This document shows, one piece after another, positions 46,401 through 59,650 of a DNA stretch of 64,000 nucleotides. Position numbers and translations under genes: made by a program. The stretch comes from Reticulitermes lucifugus. Taxonomy: Eukaryota; Arthropoda; Insecta; Blattodea; Rhinotermitidae. Below the pieces are notes generated by a model. The model saw nothing but the letters and a program-made list of their open reading frames with translations. It was not told the DNA's origin and ran no database searches. The stretch is from assembly GCA_026260175.1 (NCBI GenBank), contig JAKCWW010000834.1, forward strand, positions 9,626 through 73,625, in the 5' to 3' direction. Positions within the stretch are counted from its first letter, which is position 1; each line of letters starts with the position of its first letter.

Positions 46401-49400
46401 AGCGCAAAGAAAGTTGCAATGAAAACAAACGTATTTGCATTTCAAACTAAAGCTCTTTAATATGTTCTAATGTTATATTAAATGTATTTACTCATAAATT
46501 AAATCATAAACAACGAACGTTTACGTCAATTTCTTTTCCTACTAAATAATATGAAGGCGTAAAATGATGAGTTTCTTTATTATTTTACCTATAAATACTT
46601 ATTTGAATTGATCATTGAAAGTATTGAGGTATAACTGCAGAATTCAGTGTACCGAAATGCTTCAAAAGGTAATCCATTTTTTCTAATTGACTTGTTATTT
46701 ATTGTGTAATAGCATTTCGGCTTTGAACTTTGCATGCAGTATGGTTCGACTACACACATACATACATACACGAGTGTACGTGTGTTTGTACTTAGCTTTG
46801 CTACATAATGTCATACGTAGTGAAAAATTCATTCTAAATTAGGCTGTCAGGAAAACCTGCATGAGAAAGAACTTAAAAAGGTAGCTGGATCTTATACAGT
46901 GAAGACACAGAGTGAGATCTAGCTTAGTTCAATATACAACCTTCAGCCAGGCACTCGCTTGAGTAACTGAGAAAATTTCCTGTTAGTGTCATTCATTTCT
47001 TGAATTATAATTCATTAATTAACCAACTTACATAGCGATCGGTATTCCTCTTCCATGGATACAGTCTATAAAATTTACTGCACCCTGAATTTTTGATGAG
47101 TTGATTACTGTCAGCATTTGAGGTGTAAAGAATGAACAAACTTTCCTTCACCTACAGCAGCACCAGAGTTTATGGGTGCGAAATTTAGTCCCTGATATCT
47201 AATACTAAAGGGAAGAGGAAAGCTTGGGAGTTTCCAAGAAAGGTTTAATAAAAACATTCCCACCTAAGGGGTGAGGGGAGTGAAGCAAGAGCAAACTAGA
47301 CGGCTTCGTAATGTATCTTCACCAAATATTGTTAGGATAATGAAGGTATGCAGTATGAAATATACTCTGCAATTAGAAGGGTCGGGAGAGATAAGAAATG
47401 CATACGGAATTTTGAACCTGAAATTTAAGGGGAATATAACACTAGGGAGACAGATATATATATAGGAAAATAATACTAGAATTGATCTTTAAGGAGTAGG
47501 GCATGAGGGCGTGTACTGTGTTCATCTGGCTGAGAATTTTCCAGTTGTGTTATCTTCCTATACATCAGTGAGCTGAGCAATTATTACCTTCTCAGTTTTT
47601 TCTATATTTTTTTGTTTTTAATTATACTTGTGTTAGATATTAAAATGTAAATTTGTATCCTACTGATTAATTAAATATAGGTCATATATTTTGTAATTGA
47701 AATTCATATAAAGGACTCCAAATTTTAGAAACAGAACGAATAATCTCCTTCAAATTCTACCACTGTAACGCTTATAAATTTCAGCAACGAATTTCTATGT
47801 ACGTGAGAGTGCAGAGTTCTATCTACGTAGCTGTCGACGACAGGGGGTGGGGTACAGCTCTTCTGCTTCGTTGACGCCTGGCTCGAAAGTATTCAAGTGA
47901 GGAATTAAACACGTAAACCGTGAACCTTCTGAATATCATGATACACTTAAGTGTTACATGGAGCAGTAATGATCGAACTTTCGCCTTCTCGAGTTCCACT
48001 GTGTAACATGTACGCGAAAGATGTTGTTAGAAAACTCTAGGGCGTTCATTTGCGTATCTATCATACATGTCTTGAGACGTTGCGGTTTCACGTAACGAAC
48101 TTTAACCAAAAGCCTAGCCGTCAGAATGCGCTAAACAATGTTTTGTTTAATTTATATGCGTGTTTATCATAGTCTGCGGTCCGGGGAGGGATTAATCGAT
48201 GGGGAATAATTTAGCAAATGAGGATGATACTTGCCTAAACCCCCTTCCACTGTCTAGTAGCTGCAGCATGTTAATTATATTTAAGGGAGTCTAATCATGA
48301 CCGCATGTGCCAGCTCCAATTAATTTTCATTTTGATGTATAATATATCGTGTTACAGAACACGGACATATCATTCGTTGCTTAAGTGACGCAATTCCCAA
48401 TTCACATTCAAGAGGGTCTATTCATGTACTTGATATTCTGATGTCGGTTTTTAAGCTCTTTCTACATCTCCTTTACCTTCCATCGTTAAATAAAAAGAGG
48501 AAGTCTGTTAGACATAGAAACATTTAATTCACGTATTGGGTTTATTTGGCTGTGTAATTAATTCTACTGTTCGTTTGATTCGATTGCCAGTTTCAATAAT
48601 TTGTACCAAAAGTGTCCTTGATTATCTTCAAATATGTGAGTAAAATACTGCGAATTGTACTGTTATATATACTAGAAAGCTTTAATTTGACATGATTTAT
48701 ATTCATTATATATTTATATATATATTTACTAATTTTTAACGATAAATATATTATGACAAACCTGGCTTCACGTTTTGCAATTCGTTATAGCAAATATTCA
48801 CGTAGAAAATACTAGTGAAATATTCTTAATTTTACCTTTAATTGAAAATAGACTACACAACATTAAAATACAGGAATTTTGAGTGTGTGGTTTTTTGCGA
48901 TTATCTTCCGGAAATAAGACACCTCTTAGTAATTGCTGTTTTGAATCCACCGAGAGAATTAAATTTAAATCGAGTAATTTCAGGTTTGGATTAATAAAAC
49001 AAAATCCTCTTCAATCATGTTTCTTTTGCTAATGCTAAAAGCCTTAGACGATTAACAACGTAATACGTATGAAATCTGCCAATGGCTTGTCTCATGTTAC
49101 GTCAGTGTATCTTGTCTTCGGGTTGCGGATGGAGGAGGCAACTTTTGTATACTGTGGGTAGCTTAGGATGTGTTGAGCAAGAAGTAATGGATAGGCGACA
49201 AGGGGTGTCTCTACATTTTGGGGTTTAGTAAAAGCTAAAAAATTACTTCAGTAAAATAAAATGTAACTTGCTACGTAATGTAACACAGCAACTCCATCTT
49301 GAGCTGCATTCTTAACGATATGAGCAACAACGTTTTATTGAGGAAAATATAGATGTTATAATCGGACAACCTGGATGGAAGAGAACATTTGGAAGACCGA

Positions 49401-50103
49401 GGAGTAGAAAACAGAGTAGGGCCTAATAATAAAACGGATCTGGAAGACATAGGGTGTGGGACTGTGACCTTGATCATCGAGCTCAGTATATTTTATTGCT
49501 TTATTTTTACGAAAGCACTAATGAAAATTGGTATTTCATTACAGGTGGGAAATTGTTTTCCCAGATTATGAACTGTTAGCTTCTCAAGGAGGACTTCATT
49601 CCATTGAGTTAGTACGACATATATAACTGCACACACATAATTCCTTATTGTGTGTTACATATACTCCAAACGCCTGTATTGCTATTTACAGTAATTTAAT
49701 CTACTTGCCAAAGAGATATACCATGCATGTCTTTGTTTAGTGGTGACAGTAAAATATCGTCAAACTTATTTCAAAATAAAATGTAATTACATTCTCACTC
49801 ATTTGCAATTTTCCTTATTTAACACATAATGCAACTGGATTTAACGCCTTATGGTTTTCCATTATTGTGATATATCAGATGCTACTGTCTGCAGTGACTA
49901 CATGAGCGATGCCTTGAACTCCTCTGCGTGCGCTGGGAAAAGAGGTTAGAAGCTTGTTGTGAAAAGGATCTCTGAAATAACGTTTGAGCGAGGGATAGTC
50001 TGTTCTGATAACGCGGTGCAGTCACCTGCGGCTTGAATGCGCTCCTGCTCACCATCAGATTCGTTTCATGTGCGCTTAGGGCAAAAATAAGTCTCCTTCA
50101 TCG
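46401..50103. other. no gene recognised
   Basis: AT-rich DNA with no frame above about 70 codons that I can support. GC-richer patches near 47830-48010 and 48170-48260 are unidentified. Confidence 0.35.
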
Positions 50104-50250
50104 TCACCACCACCACCACCATCACCACCACCACCATCACCACCACCATTACCACCATCACCACCACCGTTACCACCACCACCATCACCACCACCACTAC
50201 CACTACCACCACTACCACCACCACCACCACCACCACCACCACCACCACAA
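50104..50250 (+). repeat. (CAC)n trinucleotide array
   Basis: CAC/CCA units with CAT and TAC variants, followed by degenerate units to about 50280. One frame reads poly-His/Tyr and the opposite strand reads poly-Val. Flanks give no sign of a real gene, so both frames are artefacts. Confidence 0.95.
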
Positions 50251-50280
50251 CTACCATTGCCATCGTCGCCGCTACCGTCG

Positions 50281-51649
50281 GAGCTGTGTCTTCATTTATT
50301 ATTCTTCTTATTCTTCTCTTCCTCTTCCTAATTCCTCATACTCTTTCCTATCGATAAAACCGAGCAAGGTGGCTTATGTGATAAATCTTCTGTCTTGTAG
50401 TTTGAAGGTGTGCGTCCGTTAGGAATCTAGGCCAGGACACAAAACATTCCAAGTGTTTTTCTTGGTTTTCTTCAGTCCTTCCAGGTAAATACCCTTGTAG
50501 TACCTTAAATTACACCAAAATAAATCCCTTCTGCAGCCTGTCAGACTCATTATCACTCAATGATTCGTCGCCACATAATCTGAGTCAAGGATAGCACCCC
50601 GTTCACATCACCAAGAAGTCACTCGACGGTCTAGCTTCTGATATTTAGGTGAAGTATTCATGCTGAGTCTCGCAGGATTCAGCTTAATTTTTCCTTATTT
50701 CTTGATTACTTCCGACAACAAGACGCACTGTTTCTTTCTTAGCCTGATAATTTCTAATTTGTAATAGAGTCTTATTTGTTAATAAATTATTATTTTTATT
50801 GATAGCCGTGGAATTGACTAAGAACCAGTGAAATTAAAACGTCATGAAATGCATATCCAGTGTTTTATTCTCATTATTACCTATTCATGTATGAATAATA
50901 TGGCAAGGTCACTGTTAAGTACGCTCTGTATTTTTACCTTGTGGTACAGTTTACTCATTACGTTCAATATAGGTGAAACGTTGAAATGATAGCAGAAATT
51001 TTAAGACGTCTTTCGACTCGACCACTTTAATAGAAATAACTACTTACTTTTTACGAATTATTGACGATTGGCTACTGCGTTTTCAGAGACTACACAGATT
51101 TGTCTGTTACAAATTTCCCTTTCCAGTGGTGTCCGTAGTTTTTTATTGGGAGGTGGAAAATCAGAACTTCTCCGTGGCATTTTTTAAATGTCTTATAGCA
51201 TGTAGATCTCGCCAGAGATAGACACCCTTTTCATGCAGTATCTCTTCCTGTTGTAAATAGCCGAGGAAATTGTAGAATTGAATGTAATTCTTCACATTAC
51301 TGTGTAATTTATTTTTGATTGTGTTTTTGAAACCTACTCTGACAGAAAATCGACACAAAAGCCACACACCTGCGACTACCGTTTGGAGCCAGTAGGTAAC
51401 TTTCTACGAGATGATACTAACAAAAGTCGGGTAATGGTTGTAGGTGGATAGCGAGGCCGCCGGCTAACAGTTCGGCGTAGAGATGCTCTCCACTCAAGGA
51501 ATTTACGTGGTCGATGTAAATGAAAGTCGCGTAAACACTGGGCTCCATCAGCCTTGATGTAAATCTGATATGTATTTGGGAATTGTACAATTAATTTCGA
51601 TCTATGAGCTCTAACAGTCACATCCATAAACGTGTAAGTAATTTGGTTG
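50281..51649. other. no gene recognised
   Basis: Mixed DNA. A minus-strand frame at 51376-51654 (RPRKFLEWRASLRRTVSRRPRY) looks somewhat protein-like but matches nothing I can name and could be a remnant of a LINE. Confidence 0.25.
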
Positions 51650-52096
51650 TGCACCTACAGACATATATATGCACCTACACACTTATATATGCACCTACAC
51701 ACATATATATGCACATACACACATATATATGCACCTACACACATATATATATGCACCTACACAAATATATGTGCACCTACATATATACATGCACCTACAC
51801 ACATATAGATGCACCTACACACATATATATGCACCTACACACATATAGATGCACCTACACACATATAGATGCACCTACACACATATATATGCACCTACAC
51901 ACATATATATGCACCTACACACATATAGATGCACCTTATATATATATGCACATACACACATATATATGCACCTACACACATATATATGCACCTACACACA
52001 TATATATGCACCTACACATATATATGCACCTACATATATATATATATATATGCACCTATACACATATATATGCACCTACACAAATATAGATGCACC

Positions 52097-52133
<37 letters not shown>

Positions 52134-52233
52134 CTACACACATATATATGCACCTACACACGTATAGATGCACCTACACATATGTATATGCACCTACACA
52201 CATATATATGCACCTACACATATATATGCACCT

Positions 52234-52269
<36 letters not shown>

Positions 52270-52590
52270 CTACACACATATATATGCACCTACACACATA
52301 TATATGTACCTACACACATATATATGCACCTACACACATATATATGCACCTATACATATATATATATGCACCTACACACATACAGATGCACCTACACATA
52401 TATATATGCACCTACACACATATATATGTGCACCTACACACATATATATGCACCTACACACATATATATGTGCACCTACACACATATATATATATGCACC
52501 TACACACACATATATATGCACCTACACACATATATATGCACCTACACACATATATATGCACCTACACACATATATATGCACCTATACAAA
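51650..52590 (+). repeat. 20-bp minisatellite with TA expansions
   Basis: About 45 units near ACACATATATATGCACCTAC, with internal (TA)n runs expanded at 52035-52050, 52100-52128 and 52241-52264. The plus strand has no stop in three phases, giving spurious frames of up to 255 codons rich in His, Tyr, Thr and Ile. Units are very similar, so the array is young or homogenised. Confidence 0.97.
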
Positions 52591-52895
52591 TATATTCTCA
52601 CTTCCGCAACATGTAACATCAGCTGAGATTATGTTGTATTATCCGCAAAAAAATATTTATGTAGTTAATTTAGTTCGCCATCACTGACTGTTCTAGGACT
52701 ATCCATGATACTAATTTACGGAGTCCGAATATGTGCAATTTAGCGGGTTAATTTCCGGAACAAGATTTGCGTCCTTTCTTTTGAAACCAACATACCGATT
52801 TTTCGCGTCATAAAAATTGGTCGTCAACACAGCGCAAAGCTGAGTCGCGTTATGGGGAGAGTATCTGACCTGGAGGTCCTGATCGTCATCTCCTT

Positions 52896-52935
52896 TGTGT
52901 GTGTGTATGTGTGTGCGTGTGTGTGTGTGTGTGTG
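52896..52935. repeat. (TG)n microsatellite, interrupted
   Basis: TG dinucleotides over 40 bases with TA and CG interruptions. Confidence 0.92.
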
Positions 52936-53159
52936 GAATTGCTAGGGAGCCTCACACTAGAAGTTTATGGGCAGTAAAAGTAGTCAAGCAGCGATTTCGT
53001 GACTTTCTCTTCAAACGGACACTTAGTTCCACATGACATAGAATTTCGAACTGAACTCCCAGCTTTTGTTCAGTATCTCGGCATAAAAGCTTAAGAAATC
53101 AATCCTTAAGAAGCTGTCCATTACTGTTTCTTTCCTACAAAAGGATTATTACATTTAAT

Positions 53160-53270
53160 GGTACGAAATCCCTCCACCTTTTATCTGGTGATGGTAGTCC
53201 CTGGACTCAAACTCAGGCTGGCCTGCTAAACTATGTAGCTTTTTATCCCACTGATCAACTTTAGGGAACT
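53160..53270 (-). mobile_element. possible tRNA-derived SINE head
   Basis: On the minus strand an A-box-like TTGATCAGTGGGAT is followed about 40 bases later by a B-box-like GAGTTTGAGTCC and then CAGGGACTACC. Spacing suits a tRNA promoter. No tail or target duplication was resolved. Confidence 0.4.
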
Positions 53271-54212
53271 TAGGAATCAAGAGTCTTGCAGTTTACGCTA
53301 CAGTGTATTAATACCCAACCCCAAACAGCAGTGGTTATTACATTTACCAACTGCTGTAGCATTAAAATGCAAGATTTTTGACCATTTCTTAGGCTAAGGG
53401 AGAAGCCCAGACCAAGGAAACTGGCAACGGCAACGCAACTGAAACGTCCATGAAGTAACCTGTTTCGACAAGGAAATCAGTCGGTGTATTAGCGTGCCCC
53501 ACTAAGGAAAATGATTAGTTGGCTTGCATCTCCTCGAGTGGGTCTGTTTGTTCCACTTAGTATGTGGTAGGAATGGTTCAGTTCTTTGCCCTGTATGTCA
53601 GTAATGTTGGCTACTGAATGTCGGTTTGATGAGAGCTTGTAGTGCGTAGAAGACTGATAAAACAGGACGCACATTTCGTAAAGACTCTCTCGTGAACGAA
53701 GAAGTGTTGGATGTGCCTTCCGAATATTGAACGAAAAGTTTAAGGTATTGGAGAGACCAATATGATGCGAAGAAGAAACTGTTAATTCAATCTTTAAAGC
53801 TCCTGCTGTGTTCCACTATTTCATTACGATCAAGGAAACCTGTTTAAAAAATTGGGCAAAGGATTCGTAGTAATTCAATCAAACTTTTCCTGTCTATTTT
53901 ACAAGAAGATAATAAACGACAGAGGTAGCTTTTAAAAAATCGCCTGGCTGATAATTTCTTAAATTCAGCAGGAGAAATTCCTTATCAGTGCTTTAACGTC
54001 AGTTGAGTACGGTTGATAATTTTGCAGTATGAGGAATATCTTAACTGCTAACTTGTATTAAACAACAGAAGTCATATTGTTTAACTTCATGTTGTGTTAA
54101 TTGCCCTAATCTGTATTTCGATTCCATTGTAAGTTTTAATTAGAAGTTCTATACATCCAAGACTAAGGAAGCCAAAGCCCCCAAGGGCTGCTGCTGCTGC
54201 TGCTACTGCTGT

Positions 54213-54246
<34 letters not shown>

Positions 54247-55316
54247 ACATCCAATACTCTTTCATTTCATGTGAATTCTTTCCCAAGTCAAAACCATTTT
54301 GTCCTTCCGGGCATAGCCTGTGTGACTTTTGTCATACGATCCAGCATCCTGTTCAATTAACTGCGTAACAACAAAGTTACCGGCTGCATCGACTTTTCGT
54401 GGAAATACAGGAAACTTAGACAACCAACCTGCAAAGCGGCTATGAGAAAACTGGCTTATTGACTTGCGTGGGATTTAAATTTCTTAGTCTCCTGAAAAAC
54501 TGCTTTGAGATTCATTTGCGATTTCCTCATTTTATGCGGTCCAACGCAGTTACATATCGGTCTAGCCAAAATTCTTGAAATTTTCGGTAACGTTGCCATT
54601 TCCAATTTCCATAGTGTTCGCTCGCACTGTTTATTCCGTATCTTTCTCATAATAAACTGTGAACATTTCTCTAAGCAACATTAACGGGCCCATCGCTGTA
54701 AATGTGATGTACTTTGGATTCTGCAGGATATGACGTAACTTCTTAAATATATTAGGATTACTTTTATGTTTCAGAGAGTTAATATCAATACATATTTTTA
54801 GACCTTTATACATGCGCGATTATGTCTGTTCTACTTCTAAATACACGTTATGCAAAGGATTTTCTGATTTCTAGGGACGGAATCATTTTCATGTATAAAT
54901 TCTTAAACTCGAGACAATAGGAATAGACAATATAAATTTTGACAATCAACTATTAAAAACTGCAATTTGTTATAACAGAATAATATTTAATATTGATATA
55001 CTTTCCTGTGATATTTTTGCATTATGTTTACATTAATGTTTACTAATATTAATACATTATTATATTCCTACGTCAACGATTTACATAGAGTAGTAGGGTC
55101 GGTGTTCAGAGGAGAGTGTAAGTGCATGTGCTTTGAGAGGTAGAGTGACTAACAAGGATTACTTAGAAACTTTCAAATGTGCATATAGAAGCGCATACAA
55201 CATTGTAAGGAAAGCACGCCGATATTTCAACATTAAGTGTTTAGTAAATACAGTACAGTGAAGTAGAACAAACAAAATGCAACTTAGGAAATTTAATTTC
55301 AGATATTAACGCTTAA
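53271..55316. other. no gene recognised; two trinucleotide runs
   Basis: AT-rich DNA. CTG units at 54188-54211 are followed by ten GAT units at 54217-54246. A 64-codon frame at 54456-54650 on the minus strand is unrecognised. Confidence 0.4.
54188..54246. repeat. (CTG)n and (GAT)10 compound microsatellite
   Basis: CTG units with one CTA variant, a short T-rich spacer, then ten pure GAT units. Confidence 0.95.
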
Positions 55317-55395
55317 TCACTATTTGCATACACCAACTGGATGCACTTTATTAAAAAACTGTATAGTTTTTTAAAACATATTTAAAAACATTTTA

Positions 55396-55442
55396 AAACC
55401 CGACATATGTTTCGGCTCTTATAGAGCCATCCTCAGGGGTTT
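55396..55442 (-). ncRNA. hammerhead-like ribozyme fold, best copy
   Basis: Minus strand: stem I AAACCC (55442-55437) pairs with GGGTTT (55401-55396), six perfect pairs. Core CTGAGGA is at 55436-55430, then an unpaired T. Stem II GGCTCT/AGAGCC is six perfect pairs with loop ATA (55428-55414). GAAA is at 55413-55410, stem III palindrome ACATATGT at 55410-55403, and cleavage-position C at 55402 after GU. Every invariant nucleotide of a type I hammerhead is present. The extra T beside stem II is the only departure. Confidence 0.6.
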
Positions 55443-55688
55443 ATCGTCGTTAAAACTGCATATATTAAAACGTTGTTTTCATTGGTTCACTTTTTTTTTT
55501 TGGCAAGGTTTCCCACTTTTCACCGCCCGGCACGCACAGACACCACTTGTTATTTGTACTAAGATAATATGTTAAGATAATATGTTAATGCGCACACAAA
55601 CAGTACAGCCTACACCACGAAAAATACGACCTAATGAACAAGATAAACCAGTACCATGCATCAAATACAATACCTACCGAAACATTAA

Positions 55689-55697
55689 NNNNNNNNN
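55689..55697. other. short gap (9 N) inside palindrome spacer
   Basis: Nine undetermined bases immediately before the right arm. Their placement suggests trouble assembling through the inverted repeat. Confidence 1.
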
Positions 55698-55815
55698 TTA
55701 GTACGAATAACAAGTGGTGTCTGTGCGTGCCGGGCGGTGAAAAGTGGGAAACCTTGCCAAAAAAAAAGTGAACCAATGAAAACGACGTTTTAATATATGC
55801 AGTTTTAACGACGAT

Positions 55816-55862
55816 AAACCCCTGAGGATGGCTCTATAACAGCCGAAACATATGTCGGGTTT
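55816..55862 (+). ncRNA. hammerhead-like ribozyme fold, right arm
   Basis: Plus-strand mirror of the fold at 55396-55442: AAACCC (55816-55821) with GGGTTT (55857-55862), CTGAGGA (55822-55828), T, stem II GGCT/AGCC with one broken pair where the left copy has G, GAAA (55845-55848), ACATATGT, C55856. Stem I and the core are intact. Stem II is weaker than in the left copy. Confidence 0.55.
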
Positions 55863-55941
55863 TAAAAGGTTTTTAAATATGTTTTAAAAAACTATACAGT
55901 TTTTTAATAAAGTGCATCCAGTTGGTGAGTGTAAATAGTGA

Positions 55942-58900
55942 CTTTGAAGAGATGCACGGTGATTACAGAATAAATTATCGCTTAAGTTAAAGTGAAATAT
56001 GCCTCATGCCAATATTTCGCAAGTGACGAACTGTCGCCATCCAAGTAATTATAATTAACAATTTCCGTACAAGGTGGCAGTGTTAGTTGTGTATTTAACA
56101 TAACAAGAATTATTACAAATGATTGCAGTGCGCCTATATTTAGCAGACAAGCGCTAGTTACGTGAACTTCCGCACAATTTGCATGTATAGAATAATATGT
56201 ATAACCCGAATAGACGGGAAAATAACGAAGAAAAGCGGAGGATGTGCAAGTGAGGGCAATATTTAGTAAAAAGTTAACACAACTCGAATGTTTGCAGAAC
56301 AAGTGAATTGGAACTAATGAAGATGCCTTCAGGCTGTCCCACAGAAAACAGTTTTGTTTAGACAAGGAGTTTATCCCACCCACCATCACTACCACCTCAG
56401 TCTCCTAACCTTATTACCGAGTATGTATAATTTGTGGTCACTATTCCTACGTTTACTAAGCGGAACTCTAGGTCACATGCATTTACTTTGTGATCTACTA
56501 CATTATAAACATGCTGATTGGTTGCAGAAGTTCCATCATATTCTGTGTGACTATACTTACATATCAGAAATCATTCAATACCAACTCAGTTCAGACCGAT
56601 AGGAAAAAATTCTCAACATTTGGCCCAGAATTGGGGAAGAAATTTCTTATCGGACCCAAATCCGTAGGTGTTTTCCTTACTTCTTTTCCGGAGGTCGGGA
56701 ACGGATCTTTCCAAAAACTTTGTTTCAATTTTTATTTTCAACACGGAAAGATGGGTTGAATTCAAAGAGCATATTATTTTAAGTATGTGATAAAATCGTC
56801 AGGATATTAGGGAATTGTGTGCTTATGTTTAAGCAAATAAATTTTATATTTCTGAGTTTTAATTCTGTGTTAGTTTCAGCAACCTAATAAATTTTCGCTT
56901 AACTGCAAGGGAAGTTTGCCTACAGTGGTAAATTTATCATCATTGAACAAGCAGAACGCTAACCGAATATATGTGATGATAATTTGAGCATTTAAACTCT
57001 CTAACAAACCCTCCCAGCCATTAGACTTTATTCTGAGCTAGTTCAGTCTAATATGTATTACCATAACTCATTTCCTTACATGTTAATGGCGAATCAACTT
57101 TCTCTTATTGCGAAATGGTCACTTTTCCTTGAATTTCCTTTACCAAAATCACCCTTTCCTTTTCGTTTTCCTTCCATCCAAAACACACAGGGAGAAAATT
57201 TTTTATCCAAGTAATTGCACACTGAGGTAAAGTCCAAATATTTACATTTTCTCTTATGTAAACACAAAACATTTTTAAAATTTTAGTTCTAAAATGTATC
57301 CATAAATGAGTTATGCTCAGTCATCAGATGGCAGTTTAAATAATCATTTTTCGTGATGACATTTTCATCTATCTGATTACCTTAACATAGTGAAAGTATA
57401 CTCTATTTTATGTAATTTTAGACATATTAGCGTTATAATTACATTTTAATTTAACTGACAAAGGAATAAGATTATCTGGCTTGTGGAAGATTCATCAAAA
57501 GTCAAAGACTTTAGTGGTGAAATTTATACTGAGACATTTTGTTAAATTAAGTCAATTAACTTGACTTCGATTACAAAGTTAAAGTAGTTTCAGGAGTGCA
57601 GGCTTATCTTCACGTATTCTTAATCACGGCGAGTGGCCATCTTCACGCACCGGACGTTTTATCCCGGGGAATGCCTTCACAGTAATAATTGTAACAGGAG
57701 ACAGTGTGGACTGCAGATCCGGTCTGGTCGTTTGAGACTAGAGGTAAAATTCTTGCCTCTGTTGGAAATAGAACCATGATTCTTCAGACGTACAACCCGT
57801 AACATATTCATTCTAGCGATATATATATATTTTTAGTATTAAAAAAATCCCGTCCCACATTCTGTCTGGAGTCTTCAGTTACTTTAATTTAATGTGAGGA
57901 CTGTGGCATAAATATTTCTAAATGTATTCTGAGCCGCTAAATTGCTAACATTTTTGAAGCAACGTAATCCTACAACGTAGTAGTCAACTTACTCCATGAA
58001 ACATAGTTGTTAAGAAAGTACTAGTCGCTCAGATAGTCAAGGGGACTTCGGTCTTTCTAGAGGCCGAATATTCGTTAGAGTGTTCAAAAGAGCGCACCAC
58101 TAGACTCTCCCTATGCCAGATTAATACAGCCCACAAGCTTACAATCTGTTATTTGCACTATACTCGTATTATTATCCTGTATATTTATGCGTTTTGTACA
58201 GTCACCAACACCGTTTCTTAAACATCCCCCCCCACAACCTCTTCTGAGTCTTTTGCTTACGATATACATAAATAACATACGTACATGTATAGACAGGAAC
58301 TAAGATCGATAATTCCAGTATTTAGTAAGTCAAATCGTAAAAAAAATGTTATGCTTATCCCTGGTTTGATGAAACACACCAACGTAACAGACGTACAGGG
58401 ATTTGGGGGTATTGCGCCACGAGTTTTTAACATTGGTACTGGACGGAGGTCAGGGGAACATTCCACGTCCCTTTGCTTTACCCTACGAACGAGAACCTCG
58501 GTTAAAGGTCAGATAGAAAGCTGGATGAATCCTTGATCCTCATGGAATTTGTGGTGAAGAAAATTATCTTGTCTCTGCTTGGAATCGACCTTTATGCTCT
58601 TTATATTATACTGTTCGGGCAATGAAAACGTAATCTTGTTTAATTTTAAAATGGAACGCACTACATACAAGCTTCAGTTTCACTTACCAGGATTATTTAT
58701 CTCACTGCTGTTTGTATTCCGATATTTCGCTGTGTTAGTGTACGGCCGGCTGTAACTCGGGGAGTGACCTTTCTAAGCCCTCCACGCCATAACGCTATAC
58801 GGCTATCCGACAGACTAGGTGATCCTGTAAGAGATCAGAGCAGCCAACATTAGTTAAGGGACTTCGTGACTTTGCTGTGCGTGGGTGAAAAAAACACGTG

Positions 58901-59615
58901 CTTGCTGCGAAGTAATGTTGCAGCTAGCAAAGGCCAAATTAATTCAGTGCTAAGGAACTGTTGGTGTACGTGAATAAACGTTTCGGTTGTAGTAACGAGT
59001 TTTGCAACATTTTATTTCTACAGGCAAATAAAGGAACATCTTTTGCCTTTCAGAATGTATTTGGCTTCATATACATAATTTGGCAAGCAGTGGTGTCGTT
59101 TCATAAAGCAGAGAAAGTTCACTGTTAATGTTACCATTAATATTGACAAGTACATATTATCATGGGTTGTGAATGCTGACACCAGGTTTTCTGAAGTACG
59201 AATTTCTTTCTATTAAAGCGTAGGATCTGTACCGCATACAATGAGACTATATTGTCAAAACATTCTAATTATAATAGTCCACCACTCTCTTCCTCTGTGC
59301 CTTTTTTCCCTTGGGTTTCCCAGTTACATTTCATGTTAAGTAAAATGTACACAGGTTCGTCACTCTTGTGGTCTCAGAACAGTTAATTTTATATCCTGTC
59401 TCCCCATTTATATTTAGCCACTTAATATTTCGAAGTCATAGTTGACTGTAGAGACTCACTCGTTTAAACATTTATGAAATATTACAAACATTATAAAGTA
59501 TACGTTAGAATAAAGCCAACATTACTCCGTCAAACTCAATATATATTACAACGTTACATACAATTTATTATTATAATTACAGCTGTAAGTTCAACTTTTT
59601 ACTTTCTTATATTGC
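55942..59615. other. no gene recognised
   Basis: A 137-codon frame on the minus strand at 55982-56395 starts at GTG, with an ATG three codons later. It is rich in Leu, Ser, Cys and Tyr and matches no family I know; chance is likely. The rest is AT-rich with no supported feature. A weak GTTTCGG motif near 58979 lacks a usable hammerhead core. Confidence 0.3.
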
Positions 59616-59650
59616 CTGATGATGGCTACTTATTCTAATCGAAACGTGCA
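59616..59650 (+). ncRNA. partial hammerhead-like motif
   Basis: CTGATGA (59616-59622), T, an imperfect stem II (GGCTA with TAATC, one mismatch), GAAA (59641-59644) and ACGT (59644-59647). The next base is G, which does not support cleavage in known hammerheads, and stem I is not convincing. It is read as a decayed copy. Confidence 0.3.

Larger units (their letters stand above)
55317..55941. repeat. large palindrome with ribozyme-like motif in each arm
   Basis: Arms 55317-55562 and 55698-55941 (about 245 bp each) are near-identical inverted copies, separated by 136 bases that include 9 undetermined bases. Each arm runs outward to inward through an AACTGTATAGTTTTTTAA block, a hammerhead-like fold, an A/T run and a CCGCCCGGCACGCACAG block. 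No open frame is present. Arm identity is high, so the insertion or duplication is young. It may be an inverted pair of terminal repeats of a Penelope-like element. Confidence 0.92.

Noticed and set aside
50033-50422. Poly-histidine protein / antisense poly-valine protein
   Set aside because: Simple CAC trinucleotide array; flanks have no coding character.
51849-52687. Frames of 252-255 codons rich in His, Tyr and Thr
   Set aside because: Produced by the 20-bp array; three overlapping phases are equally open.
53440-53490. CTGATTT...GAAACAGGT on the minus strand
   Set aside because: The core lacks GA at positions 8-9 and there is too little sequence for stem II.
58921-59030. Possible hammerhead motif around AAACGTTTCGGTTG on the minus strand
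   Set aside because: The candidate core CTGTAGA lacks the A at position 6, the hairpin is long and weak, and stem I does not pair.
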